In this document: positions 18,770-27,547 of the stretch, one piece after another
Position numbering within the stretch: position 1 is the first letter of the stretch
How the letters are laid out: each line of letters opens with the position of its first letter
Source of the DNA: Geodermatophilus aquaeductus
GTDB lineage: Bacteria; Actinomycetota; Actinomycetes; Mycobacteriales; Geodermatophilaceae
Assembly (NCBI RefSeq): GCF_900182545.1
Contig: NZ_FXTJ01000003.1
Coordinates: 310,001 to 374,000, forward strand
Direction of reading: 5' to 3'
Length of the DNA stretch: 64,000 bases
The notes under the pieces: generated by a model
Databases searched by the model: none
Seen by the model: the letters and a program-made list of their open reading frames with translations, nothing else
Told to the model about the DNA's origin: nothing
Position numbers and translations under genes: made by a program

Positions 18770-19381
18770 GTGAAGCTCCGCCTGCCCGGGCGCCGGACCC
18801 CCGCCGCCGAGACCGCCCCGGACACCGCCGCCGACCTGACCACCTCGCTGGTGAAGGCCGGCGGCAAGGGCCGCCCGACGCCCAAGCGCACCGAGGCGCA
18901 GGGCCGCCGTCCCGGCCCGCCCCCGCCGCCGCCCACCACGCGCAAGGAGGCCTACGCCCGCATGCGCGCCCAGCAGGCGGAGCGGCGGTCCGACACCCGC
19001 GCGGGCATGGCCCGTGGGGACGACTCCTACCTCCCGGCGCGCGACCGCGGCCCGGTGCGCAAGCTGGTGCGCGACCTCGTCGACACCCGCCGCAACGCCG
19101 GCAGCTTCTTCCTGCCGGTGGCCGCCCTCGTCCTGGTCGGGTACTTCATCCCGAGCCCGGCGGTGCAGAACTACACGGTCTTCGTCTGGTTCCTCTTCTT
19201 CCTGGTGATCATCGTCGACTCGGTGTTCCTCGGCCGGCGGATCTCGAGGACGGTGCGGCAGCGCTTCCCCGAGCAGCCCCACCGGATGAAGTCGCTGATC
19301 TGGTACGGCGTCAGCCGGGCCACGATGATCCGCCGCTGGCGCTTCCCGAAGCCCGAGGTCGCGATGGGCGCCCAGGTCTAG
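18770..19381 (+). CDS. DUF3043 membrane protein
   Basis: 203 residues. A long basic, Pro-rich cytoplasmic N-terminus (with a polyproline run near residue 50) leads to the DUF3043 core with two membrane segments (about residues 118-138 and 143-162). The tail contains the motif RFPEQPHRMKSLIWYG. Widespread in actinobacteria, function unknown. The GTG lies 8 nt after a TAGACT box (18756-18761). Confidence 0.88.
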   Translation: MKLRLPGRRTPAAETAPDTAADLTTSLVKAGGKGRPTPKRTEAQGRRPGPPPPPPTTRKEAYARMRAQQAERRSDTRAGMARGDDSYLPARDRGPVRKLVRDLVDTRRNAGSFFLPVAALVLVGYFIPSPAVQNYTVFVWFLFFLVIIVDSVFLGRRISRTVRQRFPEQPHRMKSLIWYGVSRATMIRRWRFPKPEVAMGAQV

Positions 19382-19402
19382 CCGACGCTAGCGTCGGAGC
19401 AC

Positions 19403-20386
19403 GTGGAGTACCGACGCCTCGGCCGTTCCGGCCTGACCATCTCCGAGATCGCCTACGGCAACTGGCTCACCCACGGTGGCCAGGTCGAGGAGGACGCCGC
19501 GCAGGCGTGCGTGCGCGCCGCCCTCGACGCCGGCATCACCACCTTCGACACCGCCGACGTCTACGCCGGCACCCGCGCCGAGTCCGTCCTCGGCCGCGCC
19601 CTGGCCGGGCAGCGCCGCGAGGGACTGGAGATCTTCACCAAGGTCTACTGGCCCACCGGCCCCGGCCCGAACGACCGCGGGCTGGGACGCAAGCACGTCA
19701 CCGAGAGCTGCGAGGCCTCGCTGCGGCGGCTGCAGACCGACCACATCGACCTCTACCAGGCCCACCGCTACGACGAGACGGTGCCGCTGGAGGAGACGAT
19801 GACCGCCTTCGCCGACCTCGTGCGGGCCGGCAAGGTGCTCTACATCGGCGTCTCGGAGTGGCGTGCCGACGAGATCGCCGCGGGCGCCGCCCTCGCCCGC
19901 GAGCTCGGCATCCAGCTCATCAGCAACCAGCCGCAGTACTCGATGCTGTGGCGGGTCATCGAGGACGAGATCGTGCCGACGTCCGAGCGCGAGGGCGTCT
20001 CGCAGATCGTGTGGTCGCCGCTGGCCCAGGGCGTGCTCACCGGCAAGTACCTCCCCGGCGAGCAGCCGCCGGCCGGCAGCCGCGCCACCGACCCGGAGGC
20101 CGGGCGCTTCATCCGCCGGTTCATGACCGACGACGTGCTGGCGCGCGTGCAGGACCTGCGGCCCGTCGCCGACGACCTCGGGCTGTCGATGGCGCAGCTC
20201 GCCGTCGCCTGGGTGCTGCGGAACGAGAACGTGGCCGCGGCGATCATCGGGGCCACCCGGCCCGAACAGGTGCACGACAACGTGAAGGCCGCGGGCGTCC
20301 GGCTCGACGACGACGTCATGGCACGCATCGACGAGGTGCTCGGCGACGTCGTCGAGCGCGACCCGGCGAAGACCGCGCGCGGCTGA
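19403..20386 (+). CDS. Aldo/keto reductase, KCNAB/YghZ-like subgroup
   Basis: 327 residues forming a TIM-barrel NADPH-dependent reductase. Catalytic residues of the family are visible: FDTADVYAGT (Asp, Tyr), a Lys in IFTKVYW and His in QAHRYD. The NADPH-binding end GATRPEQVHDNV is also present. Substrate unknown. The GTG is 8 nt after TAGCGT (19389-19394). A perfect hairpin follows. Confidence 0.92.
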   Translation: MEYRRLGRSGLTISEIAYGNWLTHGGQVEEDAAQACVRAALDAGITTFDTADVYAGTRAESVLGRALAGQRREGLEIFTKVYWPTGPGPNDRGLGRKHVTESCEASLRRLQTDHIDLYQAHRYDETVPLEETMTAFADLVRAGKVLYIGVSEWRADEIAAGAALARELGIQLISNQPQYSMLWRVIEDEIVPTSEREGVSQIVWSPLAQGVLTGKYLPGEQPPAGSRATDPEAGRFIRRFMTDDVLARVQDLRPVADDLGLSMAQLAVAWVLRNENVAAAIIGATRPEQVHDNVKAAGVRLDDDVMARIDEVLGDVVERDPAKTARG

Positions 20387-20402
20387 CGTCCACGCCGACC
20401 TG

Positions 20403-20435
20403 GTCTCGACCTCGACCTCTGGTCGAGGTCGAGAC
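20403..20435. terminator. Perfect 15-bp bidirectional hairpin between convergent genes
   Basis: GTCTCGACCTCGACC pairs perfectly with its complement across a TCT loop. It lies between the reductase stop (20386) and the stop of the minus-strand 70-residue gene (20446), so it can serve both. The stem is an alternating CTCGAC repeat, which differs from the GC-only terminators elsewhere. Confidence 0.78.
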
Positions 20436-20445
20436 GGGGGCGGGC

Positions 20446-20658
20446 TCAGGCGGGGGCGAGTCCCATCGGGCCGTACGCCTTGGTCTCGCCCTCGTACAGG
20501 CTCACGGTGGCCACGCCGCGGGCGAGCAGGTCGCGCCAGTTCTCGCCCAGCCACGACTCGGCGTCGCCCTGGTTGTCCGCCGGCGGCACCTCGACGCCGA
20601 GCGCGGCCGGGTCCAGCGTTCCGCCGTCGGGGTCCTCGAGCCGCCACGTCCAGGTCAT
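20446..20658 (-). CDS. Small conserved actinobacterial protein
   Basis: 70 residues, starting MTWTWRLEDPDG and containing DAESWLGENWRDLLARGV and SLYEGE..YGPM. I recognise this pattern from small uncharacterised actinobacterial proteins; no domain or function is known. Soluble and acidic, no signal. The ATG lies 7 nt after a TACCCT box (20666-20671), so it is probably leaderless. Confidence 0.75.
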   Translation of the reverse strand: MTWTWRLEDPDGGTLDPAALGVEVPPADNQGDAESWLGENWRDLLARGVATVSLYEGETKAYGPMGLAPA

Positions 20659-20784
20659 GGCCGCGAGGGTAGTGACGCCCGCCCCGCCCTGCGCCGTGTC
20701 CGCGGCGTGACCACCCGCCGGGTTACCGGGCGATCATCGGGGGCACAGGAGGTCAACGACCGTCTGCGATCCTCCGGAGGACCG

Positions 20785-21225
20785 ATGACCGTGCCCCACG
20801 CCGGGGGCGCCTCGCGCGCCACCCCACCTCCCCCGACCACCGAGGACTCCTCCACCGGGCAGCTGATCAGCCAGCTCACCGAGCAGGTCTCCCGCCTGGT
20901 CCGGGACGAGGCCCGCCTCGCGCAGGCCGAGATGACGCAGAAGGCCAAGCGTCTGGGCGTCGGCGCCGGCCTCTTCGGCGGCGCCGGCCTGTTCGGCTTC
21001 CTGGGCCTGTGCGTGCTGGTCGCCACCGCCGTCCTCGCCCTCGACGTCGTGCTGCCCGCGTGGCTGGCCGCGCTGATCGTGGCCGTCGTGCTGTTCGCCG
21101 TCGCCGGGATCCTCGCCCTGGTAGGCAAGAAGGACGTGCAGAAGGGGTCGCCGCCGGTGCCCAGCGAGGCGATCGCCAGCACGAAGGCCGACATCGCGAC
21201 CGTGAAGGAGAACGCGCGCCGATGA
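20785..21225 (+). CDS. Phage-holin-like/PspE-type membrane protein (actinobacterial holin superfamily III)
   Basis: 146 residues. A Thr/Pro N-terminus and an amphipathic helix (QLISQLTEQVSRLVRDEARL) precede two membrane helices (about 62-85 and 92-112), followed by a basic tail. This is the common phage holin family protein of actinobacterial chromosomes, not evidence of a phage. CCGGAGG is 4 nt before the ATG. It overlaps the next gene (ATGA) and forms an envelope cluster with DUF3618, DUF4235 and BrkB genes. Confidence 0.85.
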   Translation: MTVPHAGGASRATPPPPTTEDSSTGQLISQLTEQVSRLVRDEARLAQAEMTQKAKRLGVGAGLFGGAGLFGFLGLCVLVATAVLALDVVLPAWLAALIVAVVLFAVAGILALVGKKDVQKGSPPVPSEAIASTKADIATVKENARR

Positions 21226-21701
21226 CCACCCCCTCCGGGAGCTCCCGTCCCGACGACGCCGCCGGTACCGACGCCGCGAACGGGCCGACCGACCCCGACG
21301 CCATCAAGGCCGAGATCGAGGCGACCCGTGAGCAGCTCGGCCGCACCGTCGACGAGCTGAGCCACCGCCTCGACGTCCCGGCCCGGGCCAAGGAGGGCGC
21401 GGCCCGCGCCAAGGACACCGCGGTGGAGACCTACCGCGAGAGCCCACCGGCCGTCGTCGGCGTCGGCGCGGGGCTGGCCGGCCTCGTCGGCCTCGTGGTG
21501 TGGCGGCGCCGCCGCAAGCGCCGCCGGGCCGCGGCCGCCTCGACCGCGTCCGCCGCCGCTCTCGCGCAGGCACGGGCGGAGGCCCGGGTCGCGCGCAAGA
21601 AGGCCCAGCGGGAGGCGGCGCGGGCGCGCAAGGCGGTGGCGCGCAACGCCCAGCGGACCAAGCGGAAGACGCGCAAGGCCACGAGGAAGGTGCGGAAGTG
21701 A
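21222..21701 (+). CDS. DUF3618 membrane-anchored protein
   Basis: 159 residues. The DUF3618 core is PDAIKAEIEATREQLGRTVDEL (about residues 25-47). It is followed by a single membrane segment (about 78-93) and a very basic Ala/Arg/Lys-rich tail of about 60 residues that could bind nucleic acid or acidic lipids. Overlaps both neighbours by 4 nt, so it is coupled with the holin-like and DUF4235 genes. Function unknown. Confidence 0.88.
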   Translation: MTTPSGSSRPDDAAGTDAANGPTDPDAIKAEIEATREQLGRTVDELSHRLDVPARAKEGAARAKDTAVETYRESPPAVVGVGAGLAGLVGLVVWRRRRKRRRAAAASTASAAALAQARAEARVARKKAQREAARARKAVARNAQRTKRKTRKATRKVRK

Positions 21702-21973
21702 GCAGCAAGGGCGCGAAGCTGGTCTACCGCCCGGTCGGCCTGGCCGGCGGCATCCTCGCCGGTGTGGTGTCCGGCGCCATCTTCAAGCAGGTCTGGAAGC
21801 GGGTCGCCGGGGAGGAGGACGCCCCCGACGCGCTGCAGAGCGAGTACCGCATGCGGGAGGTGGTCCTCGCCGCGGCGATCCAGGGCGCGCTCTTCGCCGC
21901 GACGAAGGCGGCGATCGACCGGGCGGGCGCCCGGGGCTTCACCAAGCTGACCGGCAGCTGGCCGGGCGACTGA
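21698..21973 (+). CDS. DUF4235 small membrane protein
   Basis: 91 residues. An N-terminal membrane helix (GLAGGILAGVVSGAIFKQVW) and a second hydrophobic helix (VVLAAAIQGALFAATKAA) match DUF4235. The GTG overlaps the DUF3618 stop. Its 3' end runs directly into a 15-bp tandem repeat. Confidence 0.87.
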   Translation: MSSKGAKLVYRPVGLAGGILAGVVSGAIFKQVWKRVAGEEDAPDALQSEYRMREVVLAAAIQGALFAATKAAIDRAGARGFTKLTGSWPGD

Positions 21974-22095
21974 CGCCCGGCCGACGGACGCCCGGCCGAC
22001 GGACGCCCGGCCGACGGACGTCAGGGCCGCCGGACGCCGGGCCGGCCGGGGCTCGGCCGACGGTCGCTCGGCCGACGGTCGCTCGGCCGACGATT
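21972..22095. repeat. Two families of 15-bp tandem repeats between DUF4235 and BrkB genes
   Basis: Three exact copies of GACGCCCGGCCGACG begin at 21972, 21987 and 22002, the first overlapping the DUF4235 stop. After a degenerate stretch come GCTCGGCCGACGGTC copies at 22051 and 22066 and a diverged third at 22081. Both share the core CGGCCGACG. The BrkB gene starts 31 nt after the last unit. Confidence 0.88.
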
Positions 22096-22125
22096 GCGAG
22101 GACGACGTACAGAGGGGGGCCGGCC

Positions 22126-23262
22126 ATGTCCGGGACCAGGCAGCGCGACAGCGCGGTCGACCGGATCCGGGAACGGGTCGAGGAGAAGGCGGCCCGGCGG
22201 GCGGCCGCCCGGGAGGCGGCGGAGCGGGCCGAACGCGGGGAGCCCGCGCCCGACCCCGGCCGGGTGCCACCCGGCGGCCCGAGCCCGTCGCAGCTGCCCG
22301 GCGTGCACGCGGACGCGCCCACGCAGATCCCGATCCGCGGCTGGAAGCAGATCGTCAAGCGTGCGTGGGCGGAGAACAACGCCGACAACATGCCGATCAT
22401 CGCCGGCGGCGTCGCGTTCTTCGCCTTCCTCGCCATCTTCCCGGCACTGATCGCGACGATCTCCCTGTACGGCCTCGTCGCCTCGCCGGAGACGGTCGCG
22501 CGGCAGGTCGAGAGCCTCTCGGCGCAGCTCCCGGACAGCGCGGCGGAGCTGATCGGCGATCAGCTGACGGCGATCACGCAGAACAGCGGCGGCGCGCTGT
22601 CCCTGTCCCTGGTCATCTCGGTGCTCGCCGCGCTGTGGTCGGCCTCCGGCGGTACCGGCAACGTGATCACCGCGGTGAACATCGCCTACGACGAGGTCGA
22701 GACCCGCTCCTTCGTCAAGCGCAAGGCCCTGGCACTGGGGCTGACGCTAGGCGGGATCCTCTTCGTGCTGGTCACCTTCGCGCTGGTCGCGGTGGTGCCG
22801 GCCGTGCTCGACCAGCTGCCGCTGGGCGTCGTCGGGACGGTCCTCGCGCAGGTCGTGCGGTGGGTGCTGCTGCTCGGCGTCTTCGCCGGCTCGCTGGCCG
22901 TGCTCTACCGGGTGGCCCCCGACCGCGACGCCCCGCAGCTGAAGTGGGTCAGCCTCGGGGCGATCGTCGTCACCGTCATCTGGGCGCTGGTCAGCCTGGG
23001 CTTCAGCTTCTACGTCAACAACTTCGGGTCCTACGACAAGACCTACGGGGCCATCGCCGGCGTCATCGTCCTGATGCTGTGGCTCTACCTCACCTGCTAC
23101 CTGGTGCTGCTCGGCGCGGAGATCAACTCCGAGTCCGAGCACCAGACGGCCGAGGACACCACCGAGGGTCCCCCGGTCCCGATGGGCGACCGCAACGCCA
23201 CGATGGCCGACGAGCTGCCCGACCCGCCGGAGCCGACGAAGGAGTCCAAGCAGAAGGCCTGA
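22126..23262 (+). CDS. YihY/BrkB family inner-membrane protein
   Basis: 378 residues. A charged cytoplasmic N-terminus (about 1-80) and about six membrane helices make up the YihY/BrkB domain (NADNMPIIAGGVAFFAFLAIFPAL, shown here in part, through YLTCYLVLLGAEINSE). A hydrophilic acidic tail follows. Early annotations as RNase BN are incorrect for this family; a transport or envelope role is assumed. GAGGGGGG precedes the ATG. It lies at the end of the holin-DUF3618-DUF4235 cluster and is convergent with gcvT, 8 nt away. Confidence 0.9.
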   Translation: MSGTRQRDSAVDRIRERVEEKAARRAAAREAAERAERGEPAPDPGRVPPGGPSPSQLPGVHADAPTQIPIRGWKQIVKRAWAENNADNMPIIAGGVAFFAFLAIFPALIATISLYGLVASPETVARQVESLSAQLPDSAAELIGDQLTAITQNSGGALSLSLVISVLAALWSASGGTGNVITAVNIAYDEVETRSFVKRKALALGLTLGGILFVLVTFALVAVVPAVLDQLPLGVVGTVLAQVVRWVLLLGVFAGSLAVLYRVAPDRDAPQLKWVSLGAIVVTVIWALVSLGFSFYVNNFGSYDKTYGAIAGVIVLMLWLYLTCYLVLLGAEINSESEHQTAEDTTEGPPVPMGDRNATMADELPDPPEPTKESKQKA

Positions 23263-23270
23263 GACCGTGC

Positions 23271-24380
23271 TCAGCGCACGTGCGAGGGCACGAACGGCGG
23301 CTTGACCACCTCGACCGGCTGCGGGCGGCCCCGGACGTCGACGGCGAGCTCGGCGCCCTCGGCGACGCCGGCGGCGGTGTCGAGCAGGGCCAGGGCGATG
23401 CCGGTGCGCAGCGTCGGCGAGAAGGTGCCGCTGGTGACCTCGCCGACCCGCGCGCCGGCGCCGTCGAGGACGGCCATGCCCGGTCGCGGGATGCCCCGGC
23501 CGGGGGCGCGCAGGCCCCACAGCAGCCGCGCGGCGCCGGCCTCCTTCTCGGCCAGCAGCGCCTCGCGGCCCCAGAACGCGGGCTTGCGCCAGCCGACGGC
23601 CCAGCCGCTGCGCGCCTGGTTCGGCGTGATCTCGCGGGACAGCTCGTGGCCGTGCAGCGGATAGCCCATCTCGGTGCGCAGCGTGTCGCGGGCGCCGAGC
23701 CCGCAGGGCCGGATGCCGTCGGCCGCGCCGGCCTCCAGCAGCCGGTCCCACAGCACGCCGGCCCGCTCGGCGGCGACGAGGAGCTCGTAGCCGTGCTCGC
23801 CGGTGTAGCCGGTGCGGCAGACGGTGACCTCCTGCCCCTCCCCGCCGGCGAAGGCCATGTAGGACAGGTCGGCGGCGAGCCCGGCGGCCTCGAGGACGGC
23901 GGCCGAGCGGGGTCCCTGGACGGCGAGGACGGCGACCTCCTCGTGCCGGTCGGTGACCGTGACCTCCGCGGGCGCGGCGTCGGCCAGCCGGGCCAGGACC
24001 TCGGCGGCGTTGGCGGCGTTGGGCACGAGCAGCACGTCGTCGGGACCGTGCAGGTAGACGATCAGGTCGTCGACCACCCCGCCGGCGTCGGCCTCGCCGT
24101 CGGGGACGCAGCACAGCGTGTACTGCGCCTGGCCCGGGCCGATGCGGCCGAGGTCGTTGGTGAGCGCGGCGTCGACGAGGGCCGCGGCGCCCGGCCCGCG
24201 CACCGTTCCGGTGCCCAGGTGGGAGACGTCGAACAGGCCCACCGCCTCGCGCACGGCGGCGTGCTCGGCGAGCACCCCGCCCCCGGCGTACTCGATCGGC
24301 ATCGACCAGCCGCCGAAGTCGGCCAGCTTGGCGCCGGCCGCGACGTGGCGGTCGTGCAGGGGCGAGATCCGCGCGGTCAC
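23271..24380 (-). CDS. gcvT: Aminomethyltransferase, T-protein of the glycine cleavage system
   Basis: 369 residues. It transfers the methylene group from the aminomethyl-lipoyl H-protein to tetrahydrofolate. Family features: [11 protein letters not shown] near the N-terminus, [22 protein letters not shown] and [13 protein letters not shown], with the C-terminal barrel intact. gcvH and gcvP are not in the window. The GTG at 24378-24380 is preferred over 24389 because a TACGGT box ends exactly 7 nt upstream. Divergent from pepA. Confidence 0.94.
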   Translation of the reverse strand: MTARISPLHDRHVAAGAKLADFGGWSMPIEYAGGGVLAEHAAVREAVGLFDVSHLGTGTVRGPGAAALVDAALTNDLGRIGPGQAQYTLCCVPDGEADAGGVVDDLIVYLHGPDDVLLVPNAANAAEVLARLADAAPAEVTVTDRHEEVAVLAVQGPRSAAVLEAAGLAADLSYMAFAGGEGQEVTVCRTGYTGEHGYELLVAAERAGVLWDRLLEAGAADGIRPCGLGARDTLRTEMGYPLHGHELSREITPNQARSGWAVGWRKPAFWGREALLAEKEAGAARLLWGLRAPGRGIPRPGMAVLDGAGARVGEVTSGTFSPTLRTGIALALLDTAAGVAEGAELAVDVRGRPQPVEVVKPPFVPSHVR

Positions 24381-24460
24381 ACCGGGCACCGTAGCGACGG
24401 CGCCCCCCGACCCTTCGCCGTCCTCAGGACCGCGGAGTGCCCGGCACCTAGGATCGAGCG

Positions 24461-25972
24461 GTGCCGCCGACGATCACCGCCACCGACCGCCCGCTCGAGA
24501 AGACGCCCGCCGACGCCGTCGTCGTCGGGATCGGGAAGGGCACCAACGGCCCGCTGCCCACGCCCGGCGCGGAGGCGGTGGACCGGCTGCTGGGCGGCCG
24601 GCTGCTGCCCGCGCTGGCCGACCTCGGCGCACGCGGCGGCCAGGACGAGGTGACCCGCGTGGCCACCCTCGGCCAGGGCCCGTTCCCCGTGGTCGCCGCC
24701 GTCGGGCTCGGCGCTCCCGCTGCCACCGGCGGGTACTCGACCGAGGCGGTCCGCCGCGCCGCGGGTGCCGCCAGCCGCGCGCTGACCGGCCGCGGCTCGG
24801 TCGTGACGCTGCTCGCCGCCGTCGGCGGGACGCCGGACGCCGAGCGGCTGCACGCCGTCGGCGAGGGCGCGCTGCTGGGCGCCTACGAGTTCACCGAGTA
24901 CAAGTCCGACCTGCCTGCCGACCGGCCCGCGCCGCCGCGCGAGTTCACCGTCGTCGTCCCCGACGCCGGCGCGGCGAAGGCCCCGCTGGCGCGGGTCCGC
25001 GCGGTCGCCGACGCCGTCACGCTGGTGCGCGACCTGGTCAACACCCCGCCCAACGACCTCTACCCCGCCGAGCTCGCCGCCCGCGGCGCCGCCGCGGGCA
25101 AGGCGGCCGGCCTGTCGGTCGAGGTGCTCGACGAGGACGACCTCGTGGCCGGCGGCTACGGAGGCATCCTGGCCGTCGGCAGCGGCTCGGCCCGCGGCCC
25201 GCGCCTGCTGCGGCTGAGCTACAGCGGCAAGAAGGCGCAGAAGAAGGTCGCGCTGGTCGGCAAGGGGATCACCTTCGACAGCGGCGGCCTGTCGATCAAG
25301 CCCGCCGCCAACATGCACCACATGACCAGCGACATGGCCGGCGCCGCCGCCGTGATCGCCACGGTCTGCCTGGTCGCCCGGCTCGGCCTGCCCGTCGAGG
25401 TGACCGCCACCGTGCCGATCGCGGAGAACCTCCCCAGCGGCACCGCCTACCGGCCGGCCGACGTGGTGACCTTCCGCAACGGCAAGAAGGCCGAGATCAC
25501 CAACACCGACGCCGAGGGCCGCGTGGTGCTCGCCGACGCGATCGCCCGCGCCGCCGAGGACTCCCCCGACGTGCTGCTCGAGACCTCGACGCTCACCGGC
25601 GCGCAGCTGGTCGCCCTCGGGTCGCGCACCGCCGGCGTGATGGGCAGCGACGACCTGCGCGACGCCGTCGTGGTGGCCAGCCGGCGCAGCGGTGAGCCGA
25701 TGTGGCCGATGCCGATGCCCGAGGAGCTGCGCCGGGGCATCGACTCCCCCGTCGCCGACTTCGTCAACGCCAACGCCGACCGCATGGGCGGGATGCTCGT
25801 CGGGGCGCACTTCCTCGCCGAGTTCGTGCCCGCGGGGCTGCCGTGGGCGCACGTCGACATCGCCGGCCCGAGCTACAACACCGGCGCACCCTGGGGTTAC
25901 ACGCCCAAGGGCGGCACTGGCGTGCCGGTGCGGACCCTGCTGGCGACCATCGAGGACCTGCTCGCCCGCTGA
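24461..25972 (+). CDS. pepA: Leucyl aminopeptidase (M17)
   Basis: 503 residues. The C-terminal catalytic domain has the di-zinc motifs KGITFDSGG and the family signature [10 protein letters not shown], plus MTSDMAGAA. The N-terminal macro-like domain is present. Broad removal of N-terminal residues in peptide turnover. The GTG follows TAGGAT (24449-24454) by 6 nt. A terminator hairpin lies just downstream. Confidence 0.95.
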   Translation: MPPTITATDRPLEKTPADAVVVGIGKGTNGPLPTPGAEAVDRLLGGRLLPALADLGARGGQDEVTRVATLGQGPFPVVAAVGLGAPAATGGYSTEAVRRAAGAASRALTGRGSVVTLLAAVGGTPDAERLHAVGEGALLGAYEFTEYKSDLPADRPAPPREFTVVVPDAGAAKAPLARVRAVADAVTLVRDLVNTPPNDLYPAELAARGAAAGKAAGLSVEVLDEDDLVAGGYGGILAVGSGSARGPRLLRLSYSGKKAQKKVALVGKGITFDSGGLSIKPAANMHHMTSDMAGAAAVIATVCLVARLGLPVEVTATVPIAENLPSGTAYRPADVVTFRNGKKAEITNTDAEGRVVLADAIARAAEDSPDVLLETSTLTGAQLVALGSRTAGVMGSDDLRDAVVVASRRSGEPMWPMPMPEELRRGIDSPVADFVNANADRMGGMLVGAHFLAEFVPAGLPWAHVDIAGPSYNTGAPWGYTPKGGTGVPVRTLLATIEDLLAR

Positions 25973-25977
25973 CCGCC

Positions 25978-26004
25978 CGCGCGGCCGGGACACCCGGCCG
26001 CGCG
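25978..26004 (+). terminator. Terminator after pepA
   Basis: Perfect 12-bp stem CGCGCGGCCGGG with its complement around an ACA loop, 5 nt after the pepA stop. Confidence 0.8.
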
Positions 26005-26113
26005 CGGCGCACAGCCGCCCTCGGCTCCCCGAGATCCGCGGAGTGGCAGGATGGACGAGGACCATCCCCCACCCGTTCGGGTGGAGCAGGCCGAGAGCAT
26101 CGAGGAGCACGTC

Positions 26114-27493
26114 GTGAGCGCACCCACCACCCCCGCCGACCTGGTCATCCTCGGTGGTGGCTCGGGTGGCTACGCCGCCGCGCTGCGGGCCGCCGAGCTC
26201 GGGTTGTCCGTCGTCCTGATCGAGAAGGACAAGGTCGGCGGCACCTGCCTGCACCGCGGCTGCATCCCGACCAAGGCGCTGCTGCACAGCGGCGAGATCG
26301 CCGACCAGGCCCGCGAGGGCGAGCAGTTCGGCGTCAAGACCTCGCTGGCCGGCATCGACATGGACGGCGTCAACGCCTACAAGGACGGCGTCGTCTCGCG
26401 GCTGTACAAGGGCCTGCAGGGCCTCATCAAGAGCCGCAAGGTCAACTACGTCGAGGGCGAGGGCCGGCTGGTCTCCCCCACCGCGGTCGAGGTGAACGGC
26501 CAGACCTACGAGGGCCGCCACGTCCTGCTGGCCACCGGCTCCTACTCGCGCAGCATCCCGGGCGTCACGCTCGACGGCGTCCGCGTGATCGACAGCGAGC
26601 AGGCCCTGCAGCTCGACCGCGTCCCGACCTCGGCGATCATCCTGGGCGGCGGCGTCATCGGCTGCGAGTTCGCCAGCGCCTGGAAGTCCTTCGGCGTCGA
26701 TGTCACGATCATCGAGGGCCTCAAGCACCTCGTGCCGCTGGAGGACGAGTCCTCCTCCAAGCTCCTCGAGCGGGCGTTCCGCCGCCGGAAGATCAACTTC
26801 GAGCTCGGCAACCTGGTGTCGTCGGTCGAGAACACCGAGAACGGCGTCAAGGTCAGCCTGCAGAACGGCAAGGAGTTCGAGGCCGAGATCGTCCTCGTCG
26901 CCGTCGGCCGCGGCCCGGTCAGCCAGGGCCTCGGCTACGAGGAGGCCGGCGTCGCGATGGACCGCGGCTACGTGCTGGTCGACGAGTACTGCCAGACCAA
27001 CGTGCCGACCATCTCCGCCGTCGGCGACCTGATCCCGACCCTGCAGCTGGCCCACGTCGGCTTCGGCGAGGGCATCCTCGTGGCCGAGCGCCTGGCCGGC
27101 CTCCCGGTCGTCCCGATCGACTACGCCGGCGTCCCGCGCGTCACCTACTCCGAGCCCGAGGTCGCCTCCGTCGGGCTCACCGAGGTCCAGGCCCGCGAGA
27201 AGTACGGCGACGTCGAGACCCTCGTCTACGACCTCGGCGGCAACGGCCGCAGCCAGATCCTCAAGACGCAGGGCGCGGTCAAGCTGATCCGCCAGAAGGA
27301 CGGCCCCGTCGTCGGCGTGCACATGGTCGGCAGCCGGGTCGGCGAGCTCGTCGCCGAGGCGCAGCTGATCTTCAACTGGGAGGCGCTGCCCGACGAGGTG
27401 GCCGCCCTCATCCACCCGCACCCGACCCAGAGCGAGGCGATCGGCGAGGCCCACCTGGCCCTGGCCGGCAAGCCGCTGCACGCCCACAGCTGA
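26114..27493 (+). CDS. lpdA: Dihydrolipoyl dehydrogenase (E3)
   Basis: 459 residues. FAD-binding LVILGGGSGGY, redox-active disulfide Cys45/Cys50 in GGTCLHRGCIPTK, a second nucleotide site GGGVIGCEFAS, and the catalytic HPHPTQSE near residue 436. It reoxidises dihydrolipoyl groups of 2-oxoacid dehydrogenases and the glycine cleavage system. The GTG at 26114 is preferred because GAGGAG lies 6 nt upstream and the protein then starts right before the FAD fold; an in-frame ATG at 26051 would add 21 residues. sucB follows 54 nt later. Confidence 0.95.
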   Translation: MSAPTTPADLVILGGGSGGYAAALRAAELGLSVVLIEKDKVGGTCLHRGCIPTKALLHSGEIADQAREGEQFGVKTSLAGIDMDGVNAYKDGVVSRLYKGLQGLIKSRKVNYVEGEGRLVSPTAVEVNGQTYEGRHVLLATGSYSRSIPGVTLDGVRVIDSEQALQLDRVPTSAIILGGGVIGCEFASAWKSFGVDVTIIEGLKHLVPLEDESSSKLLERAFRRRKINFELGNLVSSVENTENGVKVSLQNGKEFEAEIVLVAVGRGPVSQGLGYEEAGVAMDRGYVLVDEYCQTNVPTISAVGDLIPTLQLAHVGFGEGILVAERLAGLPVVPIDYAGVPRVTYSEPEVASVGLTEVQAREKYGDVETLVYDLGGNGRSQILKTQGAVKLIRQKDGPVVGVHMVGSRVGELVAEAQLIFNWEALPDEVAALIHPHPTQSEAIGEAHLALAGKPLHAHS

Positions 27494-27547
27494 CCCTGCC
27501 CGGTCCGCTCTCCCCCACCCGCGCCACCACGAAGGAGCCCCGCCCCG

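Noticed and set aside
20785-21225. Prophage, suggested by a holin-family protein
   Set aside because: No other phage genes are nearby; this holin-like family is a common chromosomal actinobacterial gene.
24390-24460. Glycine riboswitch upstream of gcvT
   Set aside because: The distance to pepA is too short and gcvT appears leaderless, so no aptamer can fit.
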